The notes beneath the pieces were generated by a model. The model searched no databases. It was not told the DNA's origin and worked only from the letters and a program-made list of their open reading frames with translations. 64,000 nucleotides of DNA from Paraburkholderia phenazinium (lineage in GTDB: Bacteria > Pseudomonadota > Gammaproteobacteria > Burkholderiales > Burkholderiaceae): positions 868,001-932,000 of the forward strand of contig NZ_FSRU01000002.1 of NCBI RefSeq assembly GCF_900142845.1, written 5' to 3'. Shown one piece after another: positions 46,818 to 56,543 of the stretch. A program made the position numbers and the translations under genes. Each line of letters opens with the position of its first letter. Position 1 is the first letter of the stretch.

Positions 46818-47028
46818 TAAGCGTGACTCGGCCGGCGCTGGTGAGTCCAGCTCGGTCACGTTTGAGCGCGCGTTGTGACTGAGCTGCGCGAGCTGGCGGT
46901 TAATTGGTCACAGGTGCATGTGACTTTCCGCGGTTGGTTGACAGTCAATGGGTCACGGCTTGGGCTGCGTGACTGCTCGATCGTGACTCGCCGGCAGTCG
47001 GTCACGGTTACGTTGTCACGCAATGGCT
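46818..47028. repeat. Array of five GTGACT-N25-GGTCAC motif pairs
   Basis: In this 211-bp non-coding stretch GTGAC occurs at 46823, 46875, 46920, 46969 and 46983, and GTCAC at 46855, 46907, 46952, 47001 and 47015. Every GTGAC has a GTCAC exactly 32 bp downstream, giving five 37-bp units with inverted ends and unrelated inner sequence; the last two units overlap. No GTGAC or GTCAC in the stretch is unpaired. The pattern suggests multiple sites for one protein, for example a transposase or replication/partition factor. The owner is unknown. Confidence 0.7.
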
Positions 47029-47712
47029 CTACTCAGCCCATCGGCAATAGGCCGCAAGATACTCGTCGATCACTATGCGAATTTCGATGCCCGATCCGGC
47101 CTTTGCGTGGAATCGGTAGCGTCCTTTCTGTACCTCCAGCCATCCTGGATCGCCGAAGTTTTCTGCGATACGTTGCATTGCACGACTGCCGACCTCTGGC
47201 CAGATTTCCGATGGCTCAGGGTGTTCGAAGAAATCGAACTCTTCGTCAGTCAGAGTTATCAGTGGGCGAATTATTAGCTCGTCGGGGTCGGATTGACGTG
47301 GTTCACCGAGTTCGTATAGTGCGTGTCCTTGTGCCAGCTTTTTCATTACTGATGCGACACGATGCATTTCAGCTTCGAACTGGACTCCGGATTCACTCGC
47401 GTTTCGAGCGTTTTGCAAACGTGCACGGAGCGCCGGTTTCTCAGTCAGGATGCGGCGAATCTTTTCTCGCTCGATGTCGGAGGGATCTGTTGAACCTGCT
47501 TTTACGCATGAGATTAGGCACGCGAGATATTGTTCGTCGAGGGAGAAGCCGTTGTTGCACTTGCGGCAGGCTGGTACTACGGGGAGGCGCGGAGGGTAGG
47601 GTTGGTCTAAAAATACCCGCGAAGGGCAATGATCCTGAGTTCCCGTCAGTCCGGCGCAAAAAGCACATGCCGCGAGGTGTCGTTCGTCAGCGTACGACTC
47701 GAAATGATCCAT
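47029..47712 (-). CDS. HNH-endonuclease-like zinc protein
   Basis: A 227-aa protein whose first 70 residues look like an HNH/treble-clef nuclease: CAFC (16-19), the central DHCPSRVFLD (27-36) and CRKCNNGFSLDE (49-60). The remaining 150 residues carry no motif I can name. AGAGGG lies three bases before the ATG. The gene is isolated, next to the motif array and opposite the Rep/Septu genes. A defence or mobile-element role is plausible; the catalytic His-Asn set is not fully typical. Confidence 0.62.
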   Translation of the reverse strand: MDHFESYADERHLAACAFCAGLTGTQDHCPSRVFLDQPYPPRLPVVPACRKCNNGFSLDEQYLACLISCVKAGSTDPSDIEREKIRRILTEKPALRARLQNARNASESGVQFEAEMHRVASVMKKLAQGHALYELGEPRQSDPDELIIRPLITLTDEEFDFFEHPEPSEIWPEVGSRAMQRIAENFGDPGWLEVQKGRYRFHAKAGSGIEIRIVIDEYLAAYCRWAE

Positions 47713-48232
47713 GTGCCCTCTGTTGAAAAAGACAGCGCCGTTCGAACTCGGTAGTTGGGGCGATTCTAGCAGTGTGAATCGCGTGAAATGAGCATCTAGC
47801 GTCAGGAGTGTCCGGCACCGTGCCAGGGCGGCGTAAGCGCCGCTTGACTATGGAGTCGTGGCCTGTGTCGCGCGGCCCGCCGGACCGAGTAGCGGGTATC
47901 GGCATTAAGGCTGGCCGTGAGGCGTTGCCGCTGATCGAGGCCACCACTCACTGCAAAGCTGCCTTTGCGGCGCCGTGGTGTACCGCTGAGGGGTGTATGT
48001 GGCGCGATGGCGCGCGTGCCGCAAGCGAGCCCCTGGGCCGCAGCGGCAGGCGCGCGAAGCGCGCCTAAACTTGAATCAGGGACACTTAACGTACAGATAG
48101 CGCTGACAACGGCGTAAACCGGGGCACAGCAAGGGTCATGGGGTAGGGAAGCAGGGCGGGGCAAAAAGAAAAGCCCACATCCGCGGCAACGGTGTGGGCT
48201 TGGTGAAACTGCGCATTACAAGGACAGTTGCA
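47713..48232. other. Hairpin-rich non-coding region, candidate replication origin
   Basis: No gene is seen in these 520 bp. The stretch is packed with G+C-rich dyads, including GCGGCG-TAAG-CGCCGC (47828-47843) and GGCGCGC-GAA-GCGCGCC (48049-48065), and ends in a longer hairpin at 48171. It lies directly upstream of a rolling-circle-type rep gene, where double- and single-strand origins are normally found. No nick site was identified. Confidence 0.4.
48171..48201 (-). terminator. Hairpin with minus-strand T-tract, terminator-like
   Basis: AAGCCCACA and TGTGGGCTT pair, extended by CCG/CGG with one bulged T. On the minus strand the stem is followed by TTTTCTTTTT, so it would end leftward transcription, although the nearest genes to the right read rightward. 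It could equally be a structured element of the Rep origin. Confidence 0.45.
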
Positions 48233-49012
48233 ATGCACGACGAAAGTATAGGGGATTTCTCGGCGTTCCGGCGCGAGTGGGTGATCCGTGGCCGTAACTT
48301 CGGTGATGGTCAGGTCGAGATCACGGCAACACGGTTCGACCGGTACATGGGCGCTCAACGGATGAACGCCATGCCTAAAGCAAAGCGCGGCGAGTCGGAG
48401 AACACCGAAGACAACCTGCTCGATGCTGGTAAGCGCGCGAAGCAACAGGTTAGGCTGCGCTGTAAGGCCATTGGCGCGGATCACATAGTGACACTAACGT
48501 ATCGCGGCGCGATGATGGACAAAGCGCGGCTGAAGGCTGATTTCGACGCGTTTCGGCGGCGCGTGGCTCGGTTGGCAGGTTTTGAGTATGTGGCGGTGCC
48601 AGAGCGTCACAAGAGCGGCGGATGGCATCTGCACATCGCGGTGCAGGGGCGTCAGAACGTGCGGGTGATGCGTTCAATCTGGTGGAGCATTGTTGGTCGA
48701 GCCATGGGCAACATCCACGCACGTAGTCCGTATAAAGAGAAAGGGCTGCGTCATATGCTGGCTGGGTATCTTGCCAAGTACATCATGAAGGGTTTCGAAG
48801 AGCATAAGATGAACGAAAAGCGTTACTGGACAAGCCGTGGCGTTGTGGTGCCCGAGCGTATGCCTATCGATCACATCCTGTCCGACGATCCGGCTGAGGC
48901 GCTTAAGATCGCGTTTTCGGCGGCGAAGCGTGTTGGCGCGACGTTGGACCGGTGTCAGACCTTCTGGCGGCAGGAGTTAGGGTGCTTTTGGCTATCTACT
49001 CGGGAACTGTAA
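48233..49012 (+). CDS. Rolling-circle replication protein, HUH type (ORF2/G2P-like)
   Basis: A 259-aa Rep. The three HUH motifs are visible: HIVTLTYR (motif I, residues 84-91), GGWHLHIAV with the metal-binding HxH pair at 132 and 134 (motif II), and AGYLAKYIMK with candidate nicking Tyr179 or Tyr183 (motif III). Such proteins nick one strand and drive rolling-circle replication of small plasmids, filamentous phages and satellites. The start is ATG 48233, with AAGGA 9 nt upstream. No coat or Zot gene is nearby, so the element is a relic or a minimal mobile unit. Confidence 0.78.
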   Translation: MHDESIGDFSAFRREWVIRGRNFGDGQVEITATRFDRYMGAQRMNAMPKAKRGESENTEDNLLDAGKRAKQQVRLRCKAIGADHIVTLTYRGAMMDKARLKADFDAFRRRVARLAGFEYVAVPERHKSGGWHLHIAVQGRQNVRVMRSIWWSIVGRAMGNIHARSPYKEKGLRHMLAGYLAKYIMKGFEEHKMNEKRYWTSRGVVVPERMPIDHILSDDPAEALKIAFSAAKRVGATLDRCQTFWRQELGCFWLSTREL

Positions 49013-49093
49013 TATGACGTCGTATAGGGCTGGATACCGCCAAGCGCCGGTGCGTGTATGGTAATTATGCAATACTCGTGAACATGCTTAAAC

Positions 49094-50515
49094 GTGAACA
49101 CCATGAATCCACTTAAACCTCTTCGCAGAATCTTCGGGGTAGAAAATGCCCTTCCAGATGGCGTGGTTGAACCCTCGGCTGGCGACGATCCTGTGCCACT
49201 TGCCCAGACGGTTTTGCGGCTTGACCGGCTGGAGTTGACAAACGTTTTCGGTTTTGAACATGCTGCCTTCCACTTTGATGGCAGTTTCAATCTCATAGTT
49301 GGAGTTAACGGGTGCGGAAAGACATCCCTTTTGCAGGCTATCGTTGGTGCTGTTGCGTTGCCGGTCAACGGAGTTTCGGCGGTACGTAACTATTGGATCA
49401 TGGATAACCTGCGGAATGTTCGGTCTACTGTTCGAGAGACGAAAGACGGTCGCGTACGTTTGGAGAAGATCTTTCCGGCTCGGCTTGATGCAAAGGGGGT
49501 AATAAATCAGAAGGATTATGATTGGTTTATGGAGAGAACCTCCGAGTCAAGCACGGCGGTGGAGCGCACTAACGGTTTGCTGTCGGCATTAGAGCCGGTT
49601 GTTCGGAGCGCGGAATCACTTCTCCCTGTTGTCGCTTTCTATTCGTCTGATCGGCGGTGGAATCTAAACGACAGAATCAGACCAGAGGAGGCTGTGGATG
49701 AGCCAGACAAGCGCTCGGATGGCTACACTGGTTGGATGAACGCGTCATCAGACATGGCCGGACTGCAAAAATGGGTAACCGCCAAGTCACTCGAACGTTT
49801 GGAGTCCGTATCGCGTTTTGTTGGCGTGCAATCGAGTGAATTGTTTAAGGATGACGAGCTAGGCATCGTAAATCGAGCCGTCGCGTTAGCGCTACCTGGT
49901 TCTATGGGGTTGAGCTTCGATATGCGTTTTCGGAAGCTCGTGGTCATTTGGAGTGATCGCGAGCCAACAGCGTTCGAAGACCTTAGCGACGGTCAACGAG
50001 GAGTGTGTGCATTGGTGGCTGATATTGCGCGGCGCATGTGCCTGTTGAACCCGCAGGCCGGTCCGAATGTCACCCGCGATACTCCTGGGGTAGTGGTCAT
50101 TGATGAGTTGGATATGCATTTGCATCCAGCTTGGCAACGGCGCATCGTGGGCGTGTTGCGAAAGGCTTTTCCTCGCGTTCAGTTTTTTGCTGCGACCCAT
50201 TCACCTTTGATTATTGGAGAGGTGCCTAGTAGCAATATTCTGCTGCTGCGCCGTGATGGACGAAGCACGCATCCAGAGCGGTCGTACGGTCTGGATAGCA
50301 ATGAGGTGCTGGAGGAGGTAATGGGAAGTTCGTCGCGGAATGATGCCGTGACAAACTCGTTGGTTGAGATTCACCGTCTGCTGGATTCCGAGATGGTTGC
50401 CGATGCCCAGAGTCGCCTTGATAGCCTAAAAGCGGATGTGGGCGAAATACCGGAAGTGATCCAGCTTCAGAGTGAGATCGAAAGCCTGCGTATGTTGGGG
50501 GACAGTGACGAGTGA
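49094..50515 (+). CDS. ptuA: AAA/ABC-type ATPase, PtuA-like (Septu defence)
   Basis: A 473-aa ATPase of the SMC/OLD-like group. Walker A is GVNGCGKTS at residues 70-78, the signature-like LSDGQRG and Walker B VVVIDELDMHLHP follow, and ATHSP provides the switch His. It overlaps the HNH gene by GTGA. An ATPase of this kind coupled to a TIGR02646-like HNH protein is the Septu arrangement, an anti-phage system also found as effector of some retrons. The frame starts at GTG 49094; ATG 49103 is equally possible. Base composition is lower in G+C than the core genes. Confidence 0.8.
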   Translation: MNTMNPLKPLRRIFGVENALPDGVVEPSAGDDPVPLAQTVLRLDRLELTNVFGFEHAAFHFDGSFNLIVGVNGCGKTSLLQAIVGAVALPVNGVSAVRNYWIMDNLRNVRSTVRETKDGRVRLEKIFPARLDAKGVINQKDYDWFMERTSESSTAVERTNGLLSALEPVVRSAESLLPVVAFYSSDRRWNLNDRIRPEEAVDEPDKRSDGYTGWMNASSDMAGLQKWVTAKSLERLESVSRFVGVQSSELFKDDELGIVNRAVALALPGSMGLSFDMRFRKLVVIWSDREPTAFEDLSDGQRGVCALVADIARRMCLLNPQAGPNVTRDTPGVVVIDELDMHLHPAWQRRIVGVLRKAFPRVQFFAATHSPLIIGEVPSSNILLLRRDGRSTHPERSYGLDSNEVLEEVMGSSSRNDAVTNSLVEIHRLLDSEMVADAQSRLDSLKADVGEIPEVIQLQSEIESLRMLGDSDE

Positions 50516-51201
50516 GATTCATTGCAAAAGGGGGCGAACCACGTGCATTGACCGACTGGAAGCTTGCCAACAAGAATACCCCTGAGAATTTGAACTACAA
50601 CGGCGGCGGTTTTCCTCGGGATGCCGTAAAGAACGCGCTCTTGGTTGAGCAGGGGTATCTGTGCGCTTATACGATGAAGGCCATCGCGTCTCGTGACGGT
50701 TGTCATATTGAACACATCATTGCGCAGTCCGTCGGGGCTGAGGGGCGGGAGGATATCGACTATGGCAACATGCTTGCGTGCTTTCCTCCGAGCAACAGCA
50801 CGATTGAATGTCCCTACGGCGCGAAGCATAAAGACGACTATGATGTTGTGAACCAGCCATTTTTGTCTCCACTGAATCAATCTGTGCGGTATGTGTTTCG
50901 CTTTTTGGACGACGGCATTGTGGAAGGCAAGAATGACGTCGCGGTTGCTTCTATAGAAGTGTTGAATTTGAATTGCGCCGCTTTGCGAAATGATCGAGCT
51001 GCGGCTATCAATGGGTTCTTGCTGCGGCGAAACAAGAAGGTGTTGTCTGCTGCTGAGGCGCGTCGATTGGCTGCACAGGTGGTGATTCCCAACGCAGAAG
51101 GCCGCCTGCCTGCTTTTTGCGAAGCGGTTTCGCAGGCAGCGGTACGTTACGCAGAGAAGGAAGAGCGCAAAGCTGCGAGGCTACGTGGCGTGAGGAGATA
51201 G
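50512..51201 (+). CDS. ptuB: HNH endonuclease, PtuB-like (Septu defence)
   Basis: A 229-aa protein of the TIGR02646 type. It opens MRFIAKGGEPRALTDWK, has ALLVEQGYLCAYT, the HNH core HIEHIIAQS (65-73), GNMLAC and CPYGAKHKDDY. The GTG start overlaps the PtuA stop, so the two are coupled. It is thought to be the nuclease effector held in check by the ATPase until infection. The usual second Cys after GYLC is replaced (CAYT), so zinc binding may differ. No retron reverse transcriptase or ncRNA was seen nearby. Confidence 0.8.
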   Translation: MRFIAKGGEPRALTDWKLANKNTPENLNYNGGGFPRDAVKNALLVEQGYLCAYTMKAIASRDGCHIEHIIAQSVGAEGREDIDYGNMLACFPPSNSTIECPYGAKHKDDYDVVNQPFLSPLNQSVRYVFRFLDDGIVEGKNDVAVASIEVLNLNCAALRNDRAAAINGFLLRRNKKVLSAAEARRLAAQVVIPNAEGRLPAFCEAVSQAAVRYAEKEERKAARLRGVRR

Positions 51202-51322
51202 GCGAAATAGTCCGGTGGCGCGGCTGTATTGTCCTGTTATCGAGAGCGCTCGTATTTGTCTTAAGAATAGGCGCAGTTTGCCGTTATTGCCATAATTCAG
51301 TGGCAATTAAGGCGGACTTTAA

Positions 51323-51871
51323 ATGCACTTTGCATTATTGTTAGTGGCCGTATGTGTGGCTGTGGCTGTTATGCTCGCGGCAGCAGGTCCGGACGGTAAG
51401 GCTTCCGCTGCAAAAAGCGGTATTCCTGTTAGATATAACCTTCGCGACCTGATGACACCGCGCGAGCGCGAATTTATTGGCTTGCTAAGGCTCGCATTGC
51501 CGGACGCAGAAATTCATGCGCAAGTGGCTATTGGGGCTTTGGTAGAGGTCGTTGGTGGAAGGAAGGCTGAGCGCAATCGTTTTGACCGTAAAGTTTTGGA
51601 TTACGTGGTGTGTTCGTCGACAGGGGCGGTGTTATATGCCATTGAACTGGATGACAGAAGTCACTCATCCGAAAGCGCGAAGAAGCGGGACGCGGTGAAG
51701 AATGAGATTTGTGCCGCTGCAGGTTTGAAACTGATGCGCTACTCGAGTATTCGAGTGGATGCGTCAGTGTTGCGGGCGGATTTCGAGCGCGTCGCGCTGT
51801 TCAGGTCTCAGGCAGTTGAGGGTGTTCGGCCAAATACCACTGCAGGGGCTTCCAGCCGTGAAGCAGCTTGA
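51323..51871 (+). CDS. DUF2726 protein with N-terminal membrane helix
   Basis: A 182-aa protein. Residues 2-20 form one helix (HFALLLVAVCVAVAVMLAAA). The rest is a DUF2726 domain: RKVLDYVVCSSTGAVLYAIELDDRSH and KKRDAVKNEICAAAGLKLMRY. The D-x(n)-E-x-D arrangement resembles a PD-(D/E)xK nuclease fold, so a membrane-tethered nuclease is conceivable. It lies 121 bp after ptuB, on the same strand, and overlaps the next small gene by 14 bp. Confidence 0.72.
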   Translation: MHFALLLVAVCVAVAVMLAAAGPDGKASAAKSGIPVRYNLRDLMTPREREFIGLLRLALPDAEIHAQVAIGALVEVVGGRKAERNRFDRKVLDYVVCSSTGAVLYAIELDDRSHSSESAKKRDAVKNEICAAAGLKLMRYSSIRVDASVLRADFERVALFRSQAVEGVRPNTTAGASSREAA

Positions 51872-52154
51872 ACTGTGGGAGCGGTCGGCATGGTCGCCTG
51901 AGGAGTTAGCGGTTGTCGCGCGTGAGATCCGCAACCTGTACTGGTTTATTCGAAATTCCCGGCGCGAGATCCATGAGGCTCGGCGCCGCCGAGTCTATCG
52001 GAAGATTGCGGTGCATAAAAAACGCCTGCTCGAAGCAGGCGTTGAAGAGCGAGCAATTCTGGACTTGCTAGCTTGCTGTAGGGCTAAACGGTGCCAGTTG
52101 AAAAGCTGTCTTGATTGCCCTGAGGGCAAGGCTAAGCTTACGCATCATATTTGA
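51858..52154 (+). CDS. Small basic, Cys-containing hypothetical protein
   Basis: A 98-aa protein I do not recognise. It is rich in Arg and Lys, mainly helical (SPEELAVVAREIRNLYWFIRNSRREIHEARRRR), and ends with a Cys cluster (LLACCRAKRCQLKSCLDCPEG). The GTG at 51858 lies inside the end of the DUF2726 gene, suggesting coupling. A perfect terminator-like hairpin facing the minus strand sits inside the frame at 52021, which is unusual for coding sequence. The gene is plausible, not certain. Confidence 0.5.
   Translation: MKQLELWERSAWSPEELAVVAREIRNLYWFIRNSRREIHEARRRRVYRKIAVHKKRLLEAGVEERAILDLLACCRAKRCQLKSCLDCPEGKAKLTHHI
52021..52043 (-). terminator. Perfect hairpin with minus-strand T-tract inside a small ORF
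   Basis: AACGCCTGCT and AGCAGGCGTT form a perfect ten-pair stem with a three-base loop. On the minus strand it is followed by a run of T, so it has the form of a Rho-independent terminator for leftward transcription, although it lies within a rightward ORF. Confidence 0.55.
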
Positions 52155-52335
52155 CATAAGATAAATTATCAACGTTTAATCTGAATATTTAAATCAGGAT
52201 AGCTCCGTCACCAAGTCTTTGGTTTTACGATTTGTAGCCTGCCGGAAAGACTTCTGAACATTGCCTGATGCGCACGCTCCTCAATGACATGCAACGCCGC
52301 GCACGGCGCTTAACCTTGCATCGAGAATTTATCGT

Positions 52336-52641
52336 ATGTACAATAAATCGCAAGGGATCGAATTCGACCCAACCAAAGATCAAGTCAATCGCAGCAAACA
52401 CGGAGTCTCACTGGCGCTTGCCGAGAGCTTCGAATGGGACAGCGCAATCGACGCGCTCGATGACCGGCACGCATCCGGCGAGCAACGCTTTTTCGCGTAC
52501 GGCTTGATCGACGATCGTGTCCATTGCCTAGTCCATACAGTGCGTGATGAAACGCTTCGCGCCATCAGCCTTCGCAAGGCAAACAAACGTCAGGTGAATG
52601 ATTATGTCGAGCAAACGAAACATCGTGATGCCGACCGATGA
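52336..52641 (+). CDS. brnT: BrnT-family ribonuclease toxin
   Basis: A 101-aa RelE-like toxin. IEFDPTKDQVNRSKHGVSLALAESFEWD is the standard BrnT start, and HCLVHTVRDETLRAISLRKANKRQVNDY is the catalytic C-terminal part. BrnT cleaves RNA and is neutralised by BrnA. It overlaps brnA by 38 or 44 bp. A TACAAT -10-like box at 52339 overlaps the first codons, so the exact start is uncertain. Confidence 0.88.
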   Translation: MYNKSQGIEFDPTKDQVNRSKHGVSLALAESFEWDSAIDALDDRHASGEQRFFAYGLIDDRVHCLVHTVRDETLRAISLRKANKRQVNDYVEQTKHRDADR

Positions 52642-52939
52642 AGAAGACGCGGCGATCAATCGCGGCATCGCGGCAGATCACGACACGCGAGAACTGAGCA
52701 CCGAAGAAATTCGACGAATGCGCCCCGCGCGTGAAACGCTTCCAAAGCGAATCGGTGAAGACGCCGCGGCCGAGCTGCTGAAGCGTCGCGGCAGACCGCC
52801 GGCCAACGTGACCAAGGTGGCGACCAGCGTCCGCTATGACCGTGACGTGCTCGACGCTTTCCGTGCAACCGGCGAAGGTTGGCAGACACGCATGAACGAT
52901 GCCTTGCGCGACTACGCGAAGTCGCACGGCATGATGTGA
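52598..52939 (+). CDS. brnA: BrnA-family antitoxin
   Basis: A 113-aa antitoxin (111 aa if it starts at ATG 52604). The C-terminal ribbon-helix-helix-like part VTKVATSVRYDRDVLDAFRATGEGWQTRMNDALRDYAKSHG is typical of BrnA, which blocks BrnT and represses the operon promoter. The first half (MPTDEEDAAINRGIAADHD) is also characteristic. It overlaps brnT and is followed by a strong terminator. Confidence 0.88.
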   Translation: MIMSSKRNIVMPTDEEDAAINRGIAADHDTRELSTEEIRRMRPARETLPKRIGEDAAAELLKRRGRPPANVTKVATSVRYDRDVLDAFRATGEGWQTRMNDALRDYAKSHGMM

Positions 52940-52944
52940 CGAAG

Positions 52945-52965
52945 GCCCGCTTCGGCGGGCTTTTT
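52945..52965 (+). terminator. Rho-independent terminator after brnA
   Basis: GCCCGC-TTCG-GCGGGC followed by TTTTT, starting 6 bp after the brnA stop. Confidence 0.88.
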
Positions 52966-53164
52966 CTTGTTCGTTCGCCGTTCCCCGCTCGACTTTCGCG
53001 GATCGCAGCGTCCGTCTCGATGGTAAGTCCAAAGGCCGATTTCATCGACCTGAAAGCCAGAATCCAAACCACGACACCTCTACTTTGCTGCCACTGCGAC
53101 CGCTTCAGTCTGGCCTCGACAAAGGCCGTATCTGCCGCGTCACGCCTCGCAAACAAGCCCTCAC

Positions 53165-55505
<2,341 letters not shown>

Positions 55506-55585
55506 GACAAACCTCACAAAAAAAGAATCTCTACTGACAAGCTCTGGTAGCGGGGGTGATGCAAGTTATGCGGCGGCTGTCGCGG

Positions 55586-56479
55586 CTAGAAAAGCTTTGC
55601 TAACCGAAGATTGATCCGCAAGTCCTCTTTGAATCCCTGCGATACCGAAATGTCTCGCCCCACTTCGCCCTGAATCTGCCAGCTCTTGCCGATGAACTGC
55701 GTGAGCGAAACGCGCGTATATAACTCGTGCTGCATATCGGGTTGCAACTGGCCATCAAGCGAATCCCTGCCGCCCAGCACGTATCCGAACCCGCCGCCGA
55801 CTGTCGTGGTCGGTGTCACGTTGTAGCGCAGATACTCCTGAAACTCGTATCGTGGTCGCTTGCTGCTCGACTGCCCGAGCGAGTCCGCCTGATTGTTGCT
55901 GGTGCTGAAGTCCACATCCGCGATGTTGTCCCAAGCCCAGTCACGCGCGAAGTGTTTGATGTACGCCAGTTGGAGAAGAAATTGCCAGCGGTTTGCACCG
56001 AGATTGAGGGACTTGTCCTGGTTGTAAGTCCCGGTCGGGGCATACACATAGGGACCCAGCGACAACACATCGTGTGCCTGATTGATGACGACTTTCACCG
56101 GCGCGCCCAGGGTAAGATCGCCGACGCCGGAATTGCTTCCGAGGAAACTCGCGTCGCCGCCCGCCGCAAGATGACCGAACGGCAAGATGGCCTGCGGCTC
56201 GATTACAGCGTTTGGCGCCAGCGCGAACGCGTGAATGTATCGGAGGATGCCGATTTCCGAGTGAAACTGGAAATTGTTTGAGACCTTGTTGCCGCTCGTG
56301 TAGAAATCAGTGCTTTGAGCATACTGACCGTAGAGCAGGAGCGCGTTGGTATTCGGCGGCAAGGGTTCGTAGTCTCCAGGGGCAGTCTCCAATGCCATTG
56401 CCTCCCCATAACTAAGCATAACTAATATTGATGCAAGAATTTTTAGCATTGTGCAGAATGCTGCGTCTTTCTTATTCAT
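55586..56479 (-). CDS. Outer-membrane channel, MetA/SphA-type (phenol_MetA_deg)
   Basis: A 297-aa beta-barrel protein with a signal peptide (residues 1-29, ending EAMA). It has the alternating strands and GDLTLGAPVKV, LGPYVYAPTGTYNQD and GGGFGYVLGGRDS segments of proteins that import hydrophobic or aromatic substrates, and ends in Phe. It lies between the aldoxime dehydratase and nitrilase genes, so it probably admits aldoximes or nitriles. The start at 56479 removes a non-conserved leader. Confidence 0.82.
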   Translation of the reverse strand: MNKKDAAFCTMLKILASILVMLSYGEAMALETAPGDYEPLPPNTNALLLYGQYAQSTDFYTSGNKVSNNFQFHSEIGILRYIHAFALAPNAVIEPQAILPFGHLAAGGDASFLGSNSGVGDLTLGAPVKVVINQAHDVLSLGPYVYAPTGTYNQDKSLNLGANRWQFLLQLAYIKHFARDWAWDNIADVDFSTSNNQADSLGQSSSKRPRYEFQEYLRYNVTPTTTVGGGFGYVLGGRDSLDGQLQPDMQHELYTRVSLTQFIGKSWQIQGEVGRDISVSQGFKEDLRINLRLAKLF

Positions 56480-56543
56480 GATTGATTCGGTATCCGAAAT
56501 AGTGTGACGGCATGTATGAGACAAGCGTGGATCTGACCGCGGG

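Noticed and set aside
46818..47028. CRISPR array
   Set aside because: The spacing is regular within each pair but not between pairs, the conserved parts are only 6 bp and inverted, and no cas genes are present.
46875..47726. A 283-codon plus-strand frame covering the motif array and the HNH gene
   Set aside because: Its first part is the repeat array and the rest is antisense to a protein with clear zinc motifs and a good ribosome binding site.
48233..49012. A filamentous prophage (inovirus)
   Set aside because: The Rep is of the G2P-like type, but no major coat, pIII, pVI or Zot-like gene is present on either side.
49094..51201. A complete retron with Septu-type effectors
   Set aside because: The ATPase and HNH pair fit retron effectors, but no reverse transcriptase and no msr/msd-like structure were found within several kb, so a stand-alone Septu pair is preferred.
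52316..52344. A sigma-70 promoter TTGCAT-N17-TACAAT for brnTA
   Set aside because: The -10 box lies over the first codons of brnT, so either the promoter or the start codon would be wrong; evidence is not sufficient to list it as a feature.
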